This document shows positions 37,766-46,567 of a DNA stretch of 64,000 nt, one piece after another. The notes below the pieces were generated by a model. It ran no database searches and was not told where the DNA came from. It was given only the letters and a program-made list of their open reading frames with translations. The position numbers and the translations under genes were made by a program. The stretch spans positions 1,178,001-1,242,000 of the forward strand of contig NZ_CP028369.1 of NCBI RefSeq assembly GCF_003032475.1, read 5' to 3'. Source of the stretch: Streptomyces sp. P3 (GTDB lineage Bacteria > Actinomycetota > Actinomycetes > Streptomycetales > Streptomycetaceae). Numbering within the stretch: position 1 is the first letter of the stretch; each line of letters starts with the position of its first letter.

Positions 37766-40369
37766 TCAGCCGGTGTACTGGTAGGTGGCCGCCGCCTGCT
37801 CGTACAGCCGCGTGACCTCGTCCCGTTCCGCCTCCGGCCCTCTGACCTGGACGACGTGGTACCGCCCGGCCATCAGGATCGCGAGGTTGCGGACATACAG
37901 CTTGCGACCGTCGCCGTCGGTCCAGGTGAACTGGCCCTCGGCCATGGTCCGTGTGCCCACGGTCGTCGTGCGCAGCCCGGAGGCGGTCGCCCAACTGGAC
38001 GCGCGGTACGGCTGGAGCTCGTTCTCCTTCTCCCGCTGGTAGACCATCGGGTCGCTGCCGTTCCCCGACGTGCCGTCCCGCCCCGGCACGACGATCAGCT
38101 CGAAGTCGCCGTGCGCGTAGACGACCTGGCCTCGGCCGTTCTTCGGCGTGCGGTTCCAGCCGTTCGCCACGGCGATCTGGAAGCCCGCCTCGTCCTTGCG
38201 GAGGGTGAAGCCGGCGGCGACGCCCGCGCCGGACCCGCCGGTCTGGGTGGCCTGTGCCGACGAGGCCGACGGGGATCCGGAGACGCCGTCGGCGGGCGCG
38301 GTCTGGTCGGGCCGGGGTTCGCTGCTGGCGTTGGGCGCCTGGCCGGCCGGAGTCCCGGTGGCCCCGGGCCGCCGGCCGCCGTCCGGGCCGGCGGCGTCAT
38401 CCTCGCCGGTCTTGGGCATGAACAGCACGGCGTAGGCGATCGCCGCGGCCAGCACCAGCAGGACCAGGGCGACCAGGGTGCGGCCCAGACTGCGCGGCGA
38501 GCGGTCCGGTTCGGGACGGCCGCGCTTGTGCCGTCCGTGCGACGCGGGCAGCCCGGCGCGCCGTCGGCGCACCAGCTCGCCCTTGCGGCGGACGATCGGC
38601 AGACGGCGCGGATCGGCCGGCGGGGCGACGACGACGTGCGTGCCCGCCTCCGGCTCCGGCGCGGACCGCACCAGGGAGCGCAGCCAGCCGCGCAGCTCCT
38701 CGAAGTCGGGGCGGTCGGTGGGGTCCTGGCGCAGCAGCGACTCGACGACCGGTCGCAGCGGTCCGCACTCCTCGGCGAAGGCGGGCGGCTCGGCGCACAC
38801 CATCTGCACCAGCTCGGCCGTCGACTCCTCCGGGTACGGCGCGTGGCCCTGGACGGCCCTGAAGAGCAGCGCACCGAGCGCCCACAGATCGGTCGCGGGA
38901 CCGATCGGCGCGGCCAGCTGCCAGTTCTCGTGCACCGGTCCGGCCTGCTCGGGCGCCCATCGCTCGGTGACCGGCCCGACGACGGCCATGCGCGCCTGCC
39001 GGGCCCGCTCGGCCGCCAGCGCGGTGGCGGGACCGCGCCCGGCGCCCGCGCCGGACGTCGCGGTCGGCGGCCCGTCCCAGCGGGTGCCGGTCCGCGTCTC
39101 GCCCGCCGGGCCGCCCGGCGTGGCCTGTGGATCCTGTCCGGCGGGGGGCGCGAGCGACGCGTGCGCCGACGGAGGAGCGCCGTACCGCGCGGGACCGGGC
39201 CCGGGCGCGCCCTGCACGCCGTAGGGGTCGGCGATCTGTCCGGGAGGGTTGCCGCCGCCCAGGGCTGCGGGCTCGCCGTCGGCGGGCGTGCGGGCGCCGG
39301 GCAGCGCCGCGCGGCCGTGCTGCTGGGCCTCCTGGGCCTCCTGCACGCGGGCCGCGGCCCGTGCCCCGGCGCGGTACGCGGCGATCGCCCCGGCCCGCGC
39401 GGCACGGACGTCCCCGCCGGTCTCCACGGGGGCCCTGCGCGCCACCGCACCGGAGGTCCCGCCCGCGCCGGACGGCTCACCGGCCGGCACCGGCCGCGCA
39501 CCGGACGCCCGCGCCTCGATGGCGGCCCGCCGGGCGGCCTCGGCGTCCACCGCCCCGGTCCGCGGCACACCGGTGCCCCGGTCGATTCCTGTGCCGGCGG
39601 GTCCCGCGCTCACACCGTGCGGCGGGCGGCCGCCGGCCCTCGGGTGGCCGCCCGTTCCCGCGGGCCCGACGGGCGCCGCACCGCCGCGGGCCTGATCGCC
39701 CGCCCCGTCGGTCCGGTCCGTCCCGCCCGCCGTCGTGTTCTCGGCCGGCACCGGGTCGTATCCGCAGAGCGCCTCTTCCGCCGCGCCGACCGCGAGCCCG
39801 GTCAGCATGACCCGTCCGTCGTCGCAGACGAGCACCGTGCGGGCGGTGATGTTCCGGTGCACCCAGCCGTGTGCGTGCAGCACCCGTAGTGCCATGAGCA
39901 CGTCGGAGGCGACCTCGGCCGCCCGGTACGGCGTCAGCGCCTGCTCGGCGAGCAGGGCCGACAGCGGCCGGGCCGCGACCAGTTCGCTCACTATCCACAG
40001 CGAGCCGCCCTGGGCGAACACGTCGAAGACCTGGTCGAGCCGTGGATGGTCGGGGATTCCCGCGGCGGCCTGCGCCGCCTCCATCGCGCGCCGCACGACG
40101 GGGTCGGCCGGCCGGCGTGTCCCGGAGGCCTCGCCGGTGGCGCGCGTCCCCGGTCGCCGTGCCCCGCGCTCACGGGCGGTGAACCCCTCGGGCAGTCCCT
40201 CGGCGTCGAGCACCTCCGCCTCGACGACCTCCGGCAACGGCACCTGTCGGACCAGGACTTCCTGGCCGCTGTAGGTGTCGAAAGCCCGGCTCTCGTGCTC
40301 GTACTCGTCCGAAAGCGGCAGGGGCAGGCGGTAGCGGTCGGCGAGTACCCGACCCGCGTAGTCGTCCAC
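37766..40369 (-). CDS. Kinase-like membrane protein 4 (pseudokinase with ~265-residue insertion)
   Basis: 867 residues from GTG 40369 (GGGGAGG 5 nt upstream). The fold of a Hanks kinase is recognisable, but catalytic residues are lost: no Gly-rich loop in YRLPLPLSDEYEHE, the VAVK Lys is Arg41 (VLVRQV), HRD is HRN (171-173) and DFG is TGL (190-192). A Gly/Ala/Pro-rich insertion (about 200-465) separates the DFG-like and APE-like (WAPEQ, 471-475) motifs. The C-terminal lobe (DLWALGALLFRAV), a membrane helix (LVALVLLVLAAAIAYAVLF) and the outer sensor domain remain. It probably binds a partner or acts as a scaffold and does not phosphorylate. Confidence 0.85.
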   Translation of the reverse strand: MDDYAGRVLADRYRLPLPLSDEYEHESRAFDTYSGQEVLVRQVPLPEVVEAEVLDAEGLPEGFTARERGARRPGTRATGEASGTRRPADPVVRRAMEAAQAAAGIPDHPRLDQVFDVFAQGGSLWIVSELVAARPLSALLAEQALTPYRAAEVASDVLMALRVLHAHGWVHRNITARTVLVCDDGRVMLTGLAVGAAEEALCGYDPVPAENTTAGGTDRTDGAGDQARGGAAPVGPAGTGGHPRAGGRPPHGVSAGPAGTGIDRGTGVPRTGAVDAEAARRAAIEARASGARPVPAGEPSGAGGTSGAVARRAPVETGGDVRAARAGAIAAYRAGARAAARVQEAQEAQQHGRAALPGARTPADGEPAALGGGNPPGQIADPYGVQGAPGPGPARYGAPPSAHASLAPPAGQDPQATPGGPAGETRTGTRWDGPPTATSGAGAGRGPATALAAERARQARMAVVGPVTERWAPEQAGPVHENWQLAAPIGPATDLWALGALLFRAVQGHAPYPEESTAELVQMVCAEPPAFAEECGPLRPVVESLLRQDPTDRPDFEELRGWLRSLVRSAPEPEAGTHVVVAPPADPRRLPIVRRKGELVRRRRAGLPASHGRHKRGRPEPDRSPRSLGRTLVALVLLVLAAAIAYAVLFMPKTGEDDAAGPDGGRRPGATGTPAGQAPNASSEPRPDQTAPADGVSGSPSASSAQATQTGGSGAGVAAGFTLRKDEAGFQIAVANGWNRTPKNGRGQVVYAHGDFELIVVPGRDGTSGNGSDPMVYQREKENELQPYRASSWATASGLRTTTVGTRTMAEGQFTWTDGDGRKLYVRNLAILMAGRYHVVQVRGPEAERDEVTRLYEQAAATYQYTG

Positions 40370-40546
40370 GTTGCCTCCCCCGGCCGCCCGGTCGGTCAAT
40401 TCCGTTCGCGTTGCGTGCCGTTGCAGCCGAATCCGGCCGCCTTGTTGGATGCGTACGGTCCGCAACCACTCACGATACGTGCCGGAGGCAACCCGCAAAG
40501 TGGGGATGCCGGATCTCGCGTTCGGAACCCGGCCGCCCGGCGGCCG

Positions 40547-42748
40547 CTACTTCTTCGGCGTGAAGGTGTCCGTCAGCGTCGCCCAGGTGGTGGCGCGCAG
40601 GTCGGTGCCCCAGGCCGCGGCCTTCGCCGTGTACATCAACGCGTATCCGAGACCGTCGTTGACGACGAACCCGCGGTCGATGGTGCGATAGGCCGTCCCG
40701 CCCTCCTTGTAGGTGAACTCCCAGTCGGCCGTGTTCCAGCCGCGGTAGTTCACCTGCGCTATACGGACCTTCTTGTACTGGGAGCGCACCATGTAGCGCT
40801 CCTGGTTCTTCCAGTCCGCCACGGGGCTGCCCTTGGGCGTGTTCGTCCAGGCGACGAGCAGCTTCTGCCCGCCCGGCCCGGTGAAACGGTCTCCCGCGGC
40901 CACCGTGGTCCGGTACTTCCACCCCGCGGGCAGCCCGATCGTGTACCCCTGCGCGCCCTTGTACGTGGTCACCGCCGCGCCGTCCCCGGTGGCGCCGGAT
41001 CCGGCTCCACCGGCCGCGGTGGTGTTGCTCGGCGTGGATCCGGACGTCCCGGACTGTGACGGGTCCTTCGAACCCGACCCGTCCTTGATCGCCTCGCCGG
41101 TGTCCTCCTTGGTGTCGGAGCCGGCGCTCGCGCTCCCGCCGGCCGCCGTGGAGGCGCCGCCCTTCGCGCCGCCCGCGGTGTCGCCACCGCCGCCGAGGGT
41201 GAGGGCCAGTACGGTCCCGAGCACCGCGAGCGCCACGACCACGGCGATGATCACCAGCGTCCGCTTCGGCACCACATCGGTCAGCGGGGCCCTCGGCACG
41301 GACCGCGGGGGCAGGTCCGGAGGCGTCATGACGGGCCATCCCGACCTCCGCCCGCCGTTGTCGCCGTTCCCTCCGGCCGCACCGCCCGAGACGGCCCCTG
41401 CGCCCGCGGCGGAGCCGGAAGCGGAACGTGCCGCCGGCACCGACGCGGACGCCGCTGCCGCACCGGAACCGGCCCGGCCCGCCGACCCCGAAGCCGCCGC
41501 CGCACCGGACGCCGAGTCCGGAACCGGTCGCGTCGCGGAGCTGCCGGACGCCTGGACAGCGGGCGCGGCGGCAGAAGGCGGAGGCGGCACGGTGGGCGAC
41601 GCGGCGGCGGAAGCGGCACCGGCACGGTACGACGCCCCGCCGCCCTTCGGCGCCTCGCCCGCGGCCACGGAACCGGAACCGGAACCACTCGTCCCGTTGG
41701 ACGACTTGGCGCGGGCCGCGGCCGCCGAGGTCGCCGCCCCCGCCGCGACCGCGACCTTCCGCACGGACCGCAGCGCGCCACGCAGCTTCTCGCCGGGCTC
41801 GGCGCCCGCCGAACTCCCCCTGCCGCCGGAGCCGTCCGGCGGCACCGGCAGCGGCACGACCTTCGTCGCGTCCGCCGGCTCGGCATACCGCGGCTCGGGC
41901 GCGTGCAGCACCTCGTTGAGCATCGCCCGAGCACCGGCGTCGTCGAGCCGCCGCGCGGGATCCTTGGTGAGCAGGCCGTAGATGACGTCCCGCAGCGGAC
42001 CCGCGTTCTTCGGCTCCTCCAGCTGTTCCGTCATCACCGCCGTGAGCGTCGCGATGGCGGAGCCCTTGTCGTAAGGAGGCGATCCCTCGACCGACGCGTA
42101 CAGCAGACCGCCCAGCGACCACAGGTCGGCCGCCGGCCCCGGCTTGTGCCCGCGGGCCCGCTCCGGGGAGATGTAGGAGGGCGCGCCGACGAGCATGCCG
42201 GTGGAGGTGATGGACGGATCACCCTCGACCTGGGCGATCCCGAAGTCCGTGAGCACGACCCGGCCGTCCTCGGCGATCAGCACGTTGGACGGCTTCACGT
42301 CCCGGTGCAGGATGCCCTCGCGATGCGCGGAGCGCAGCACGTCGAGGATGGCCAGCCCGACCTCCGCCGCGCGCTTCGGATCCAGCACGCCGTCCTCACG
42401 GATGACCTCGGCGAGCGACTTGCCCTCGACGAGTTCCATGACGATCCACGGCCGGTCGTCCTCCTCGACCACGTCGAAGACCGTCACCGCGCTGTTGTTG
42501 CGGATCCGCGCGATGGCCTTGGCCTCGCGCAACGTCCGCGTGATCAGGCGGCGTTTCTCGTCCTCGTCGATGTTCCCCGGGAACCGCAGCTCCTTGACGG
42601 CGACCGTGCGTCCGAGGGTCTCGTCCTCGGCGCGCCACACCGTCCCCATGCCGCCGCGGCCGAGTACGTCTCCCAGCCGGTACCGCCCGGCGAGGAGACG
42701 TGCGCTCTTGTCCTGACGGGATGCTCCCGCCCGCTCCGCCTCCGACAT
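40547..42748 (-). CDS. Transmembrane Ser/Thr protein kinase 5 (Hanks type)
   Basis: 733 residues from ATG 42748 (GAGGGGA 5 nt upstream). Kinase domain about 22-285: GRGGMGTVW, VAVKEL, HRDVKPSN, LTDFGIAQ, APSYISPE. A long Ala/Ser/Gly/Pro linker (about 300-500) is followed by a membrane helix (TLVIIAVVVALAVLGTVLAL), a Ser/Thr/Gly linker and the outer domain (about 600-733) with YTIGLPAGWKYR and WEFTYKEGG. The catalytic residues are intact. The 177-bp gap to the pseudokinase gene leaves room for a separate promoter. Confidence 0.92.
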   Translation of the reverse strand: MSEAERAGASRQDKSARLLAGRYRLGDVLGRGGMGTVWRAEDETLGRTVAVKELRFPGNIDEDEKRRLITRTLREAKAIARIRNNSAVTVFDVVEEDDRPWIVMELVEGKSLAEVIREDGVLDPKRAAEVGLAILDVLRSAHREGILHRDVKPSNVLIAEDGRVVLTDFGIAQVEGDPSITSTGMLVGAPSYISPERARGHKPGPAADLWSLGGLLYASVEGSPPYDKGSAIATLTAVMTEQLEEPKNAGPLRDVIYGLLTKDPARRLDDAGARAMLNEVLHAPEPRYAEPADATKVVPLPVPPDGSGGRGSSAGAEPGEKLRGALRSVRKVAVAAGAATSAAAARAKSSNGTSGSGSGSVAAGEAPKGGGASYRAGAASAAASPTVPPPPSAAAPAVQASGSSATRPVPDSASGAAAASGSAGRAGSGAAAASASVPAARSASGSAAGAGAVSGGAAGGNGDNGGRRSGWPVMTPPDLPPRSVPRAPLTDVVPKRTLVIIAVVVALAVLGTVLALTLGGGGDTAGGAKGGASTAAGGSASAGSDTKEDTGEAIKDGSGSKDPSQSGTSGSTPSNTTAAGGAGSGATGDGAAVTTYKGAQGYTIGLPAGWKYRTTVAAGDRFTGPGGQKLLVAWTNTPKGSPVADWKNQERYMVRSQYKKVRIAQVNYRGWNTADWEFTYKEGGTAYRTIDRGFVVNDGLGYALMYTAKAAAWGTDLRATTWATLTDTFTPKK

Positions 42749-43018
42749 GCGTCCCCTCATGCAACCCGCCCTGACAGAGCCTCCATTGTCCCTCACCCGA
42801 CAAGTGCCCGACGCCCAGGGTGCCCCTCACCGCATCCCGACCGCACCCCAGGAGGGGAGCATTCCGGCCAGAAGGTGCAGCACGCTCCGGCCAATGCGCC
42901 GCTCGCGCGCCGGTCAGGGGCGCGGACCAAGGTGGGAAGCGTGCGCCCCGACCCTGGATGATGGGTGCCACGAGCAGATGGAAAAAGAGCCGAGGCCGAG
43001 GAGGGAGGGGGACCCGGG

Positions 43019-44062
43019 ATGCCGTCGCGTCGGAGCCTTGCCGCCCTCCCGGTGGCCCTGGCGCTCCTCGGCCTGTGCACGGCGAGTTCGCAGGCCACCT
43101 CCACTCCGCCCACGGATCTGCTGCTCCCGCTGCTGCTCACCCGGGGCGACGCGCCCGCCGCGGCTCTGCTGACCCGGGAGGAGAGCGGCGCCCGCTACGC
43201 CGAGGCGGGCCCGGGCATCTCCCGGTCCGACCGCTTCCGGGCCGGCAGCGTCACGAAGAGCTTCCTCGCGACCGTGGTGCTCCAACTGGCCGAGGAACAC
43301 CGGCTCGCACTGTCCGACACCGTGGAGTCGCACCTGCCGGGACTGGTGCGCGGGGCCGGCAACGACGGGCGCGCGCTGACTCTTCGTTCCCTGCTCACCC
43401 ACACCAGTGGCCTGTACGACTACACCCGGGACACCGCAGGCGCCGTACCTCTCGCTCCACTTCAAGCCGTCCGTATCGCTGTCACCCGCTCTCCGGCCGA
43501 CCTCGGCCGCTTCGCCTACTCCAACACCAACTACGTTCTGCTCGGCCTGGTCGTCGAACAGGTCACCGGCCGCTCGTACGCCTCGGAGGCCGAACGGCGG
43601 ATCATCGCTCCCCTGCGTCTGACGGGCACCTCCTTCCCGGGATCCCGCGTCTTTCTGCCCTCCCCGCACGGCCGCGCCTACGACGCGGACGGAACCGACG
43701 TCACCGAACTCGACCCGCGGGTGGCCGGAGCCGCGGGCGAGCTGGTGTCGACGCTCGCCGATCTGGACCGCTTCTACGCGGCGCTGCTCGGCGGCGAACT
43801 GCTGCCCCCGCGCCGGCTGCGCGAGATGCTCGACACCGGTACCGCACACGGCTCGTACGGCATGGGCCTGTTCCCCGCGAAGCTCCCGTGCGGCGTCACG
43901 GTGTGGGGGCACAACGGCCGGATTTCGGGCAGTTACGTGCGCACCGCAGCCACCGTCGACGGCCGGCGTGTCCTCTCCTTCCGGGTGAACACGACGGCGA
44001 TCGCAGATCCCGGCCTCGAACCGGCCCTGCTCGCCGCCGAGTTCTGCCCTCGCAACCCGTAG
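43019..44062 (+). CDS. Secreted serine hydrolase (beta-lactamase/D-Ala-D-Ala carboxypeptidase fold)
   Basis: 347 residues from ATG 43019, preceded by a purine-rich ribosome binding site. A signal peptide (about 1-26) is followed by the penicillin-binding fold: SxxK in SVTKS, YSN in FAYSNTNY and HNG in WGHNGRI, the standard catalytic triad of class C beta-lactamases and DD-peptidases. Expected to act on peptidoglycan stems or related amides outside the membrane; antibiotic hydrolysis cannot be claimed. It is divergent from the kinase cluster. Confidence 0.85.
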   Translation: MPSRRSLAALPVALALLGLCTASSQATSTPPTDLLLPLLLTRGDAPAAALLTREESGARYAEAGPGISRSDRFRAGSVTKSFLATVVLQLAEEHRLALSDTVESHLPGLVRGAGNDGRALTLRSLLTHTSGLYDYTRDTAGAVPLAPLQAVRIAVTRSPADLGRFAYSNTNYVLLGLVVEQVTGRSYASEAERRIIAPLRLTGTSFPGSRVFLPSPHGRAYDADGTDVTELDPRVAGAAGELVSTLADLDRFYAALLGGELLPPRRLREMLDTGTAHGSYGMGLFPAKLPCGVTVWGHNGRISGSYVRTAATVDGRRVLSFRVNTTAIADPGLEPALLAAEFCPRNP

Positions 44063-44526
44063 AACGAGCCGGGCCCGAACAGAGATCCCTCTTGGCGTCA
44101 TCCGTTCGAGTGAAACGCGGGCAGGGCCCGGAACAAACCGGCCGACCGGCTCCGTCTCGGTGCGGCAGACCGAGACCCCGGCCCCACAGCGGGCAGGAGC
44201 CCACGGCCGGCAACGCCGGGCCGCGACAGGCACGAGTTCGGCCCGAGCCGCCGGGTGTCGCACCGGGCACGAGCCCGGCCGGAGCCGCCGGGCCCCGAAA
44301 GGCGCCGGGCCCCGAAAGGCGCCGGCCGTGTTCCCGGCAGGAGCCCGGGCCGCCGCGTCCCGGAAGGGCCCCGGGCCCTTGGCCCGGGGCCCTTCCGCCC
44401 CGGGCCGCCGTCTCCCGTGGAGGCCCGGGCCGCCGCCGTTCCGATCCGGGCGTGCCCGGGGAGCCGTCGGAGGAACTGCCGCGGGAACCGTCGGAGGAAC
44501 TGCCGCGGGAGCTGCCGGAGGAGCCG
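44063..44526. repeat. Repeat-rich convergent intergenic region
   Basis: 464 bp with no gene. Contains a 17-bp tandem duplication around 44287-44320 (core GGGCCCCGAAAGGC) and a 24-bp tandem duplication at 44464-44510 (unit starting CCGTCGGAGGAACTGCCGC) close to the glpD stop codon. Many further copies of CGGGCCCGG-like words can form hairpins that would end both converging transcripts. Confidence 0.7.
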
Positions 44527-46233
44527 TCAGAGGGGCACGATGTCCGGCGCACCCAGTCGCGCCGCGTCCGCCGTCAGGTCGTCGGGCTGGCGTTGCGACT
44601 CCCGCTCGGCCTCCACCCGCTTCTGGTAGTGCTCGACCTCGCGCGCGATGTGGCTCTTGTCCCAGCCGAGGACCGGCGCCATGAGCTCCGCGGCCTCCAG
44701 GGCACTGCGGGTGCCGCGGTCGAAGGTCTCGATGGAGATGCGCGTGCGGCGCGTCAACGCGTCGTCCAGATGCCGTGCGCCTTCGTGGGATGCGGCGTAC
44801 ACGATCTCGGCGCGCAGATAGTCGTCGGCGAACTGGAGCGGTTCGCCAAGCGACGGGTCGGCGACGACGAGATCGAGGACCTCTTCCGCCATCGCCCCGA
44901 AACGGTTGAGCAGATGTTCCACGCGCACCACGTGCAGACCGGTCCGCGCAGCGATCCGCGCCCGCGCGTTCCACAGCGCGCGGTAGCCCTCCGCACCCAT
45001 CAATGGCACGTCCTCCGTGACGCAGTCGGCGACCCGCTGGTCGAGGCCGCGCACCGCCTCGTCGACCGCGTCCTTGGCCATCACCCGGTACGTCGTGTAC
45101 TTGCCGCCCGCGACGACCACGAGCCCCGGCGCCGGATGGGCGACGGTGTGCTCCCGGGACAGCTTGCTGGTGGCGTCGGACTCGCCGGCCAGCAACGGGC
45201 GCAGTCCCGCGTACACGCCCTCCACGTCGTCCCTGCTCAGCGGCACCGCGAGAACCGAGTTCACATGCTCGAGGAGGTAGTCGATGTCGGCGCTGGAGGC
45301 GGCCGGGTGGGTCTTGTCGAGGTCCCAGTCGGTGTCGGTGGTGCCGATGATCCAGTGCCGGCCCCAGGGGATGACGAACAGCACCGACTTCTCGGTGCGC
45401 AGGATCAGCCCGGAGGAGGAGCTGATGCGGTCCCTCGGCACGACGAGGTGGATGCCCTTGGACGCGCGGACGTGGAACTGGCCCCGCTCGCCCACCATCG
45501 CCTGGGTGTCGTCGGTCCACACACCCGTGGCGTTGACGATCTGCCGGGCGCGGATCTCGTACTCCCCACCCGCCTCTACGTCCTCCACCCGTGCGCCCAC
45601 GACCCGTTCGCCCTCACGCAGGAATCCGGTGACGCGCGCGCAGTTGGCCGCCTTCGCCCCGTAGGACGCGGCGGTGCGCACCAGGGTGGCGACGAAGCGG
45701 GCGTCGTCCATCTGGGCGTCGTAGTACTGCAACGCGCCGACCAGGGCGTCCTTCTTCAAGGCCGGTGCCACGCGCAGCGCACGGCGGCGGCCCAGATGAC
45801 GGTGGGTCGGCAGCCCGCGTCCGTGCCCTCGGGCCATGGACATCGCGTCGTACAGGGCGACGCCCGAGCCCGCGTACAGCCGCTCCCAGCCCTTGTGCTG
45901 GAGCGGATACAGGAAGGGCACCGGCTTCACGAGGTGCGGGGCGAGCCGTTCGAGCAGCAGTCCGCGCTCCTTGAGCGCCTCGCGCACCAGCGCGAAGTCG
46001 AGCATCTCGAGGTAGCGCAGTCCGCCGTGGATCAGCTTGCTGGACCTGCTCGACGTGCCCGAGGCCCAGTCGCGCGCTTCGACCAGGCCGGTGGACAGGC
46101 CGCGTGTCACGGCGTCCAGCGCGACGCCGGCGCCGACCACACCGGCTCCCACCACCAGCACGTCCAGTTCACGCTCGGCCATCGCCGCCAGTGACTCGGC
46201 TCGTTGCGCCGGCCCCAGTGTCGCTGTCCTCAC
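44527..46233 (-). CDS. glpD: Glycerol-3-phosphate dehydrogenase (aerobic, FAD)
   Basis: Oxidises sn-glycerol 3-phosphate to dihydroxyacetone phosphate at the membrane, feeding electrons to quinones. 568 residues from GTG 46233 (GGGAGG 6 nt upstream): FAD-binding VVGAGVVGAGVALDA near 26-40, GTSSRSSKLIHGGLRYLE and VVVAGGKYTTYRVMAKDAVD are family signatures, followed by the C-terminal helical GlpD domain. The frame is open further upstream, but those residues lack coding bias. No glycerol kinase or facilitator gene is nearby. Confidence 0.95.
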   Translation of the reverse strand: MRTATLGPAQRAESLAAMAERELDVLVVGAGVVGAGVALDAVTRGLSTGLVEARDWASGTSSRSSKLIHGGLRYLEMLDFALVREALKERGLLLERLAPHLVKPVPFLYPLQHKGWERLYAGSGVALYDAMSMARGHGRGLPTHRHLGRRRALRVAPALKKDALVGALQYYDAQMDDARFVATLVRTAASYGAKAANCARVTGFLREGERVVGARVEDVEAGGEYEIRARQIVNATGVWTDDTQAMVGERGQFHVRASKGIHLVVPRDRISSSSGLILRTEKSVLFVIPWGRHWIIGTTDTDWDLDKTHPAASSADIDYLLEHVNSVLAVPLSRDDVEGVYAGLRPLLAGESDATSKLSREHTVAHPAPGLVVVAGGKYTTYRVMAKDAVDEAVRGLDQRVADCVTEDVPLMGAEGYRALWNARARIAARTGLHVVRVEHLLNRFGAMAEEVLDLVVADPSLGEPLQFADDYLRAEIVYAASHEGARHLDDALTRRTRISIETFDRGTRSALEAAELMAPVLGWDKSHIAREVEHYQKRVEAERESQRQPDDLTADAARLGAPDIVPL

Positions 46234-46567
46234 CGCTGCCTCCCGCTGTCGGTCGTGCCGGCCGCGCCCGTCGGAGCGAGACCCCGTCCGTATCCCCCAT
46301 GCCCAGATTCTGACCGCGCTGCGCCACTTCAGCCACCACGAGCCCCAGCCTGTGGACAACTCTCACGGAACCCGGCCGTCGCCGTCGGGGACGCCTGGGG
46401 ACGCCGGGGGACATCGGGCAGCGCCGGGTAACACGGCCGGTCAACACAGTCGATCAATCCCGCATAACGGTCATATTTACTCCTAGTCTGACATTGCGCT
46501 CGCCCATCCTGTCCACCGGGCTTGCGCACCTGTCCCACCTCGGTTACTGGGAAGGACGGCATACGCC
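46234..46567. promoter_or_regulatory. Divergent intergenic region between glpD and the sugar dehydrogenase-like gene
   Basis: 334 bp holding promoters for both divergent genes. The right-hand part (about 46450-46500) is AT-richer (CATATTTACTCCTAGTCTGAC) and the likely promoter area for the dehydrogenase-like gene. No gene or clear operator seen. Confidence 0.45.

Noticed and set aside
40470..42122. 550-residue minus-strand frame inside kinase 5
   Set aside because: Gly/Arg-rich high-GC shadow of the kinase linker without any domain.
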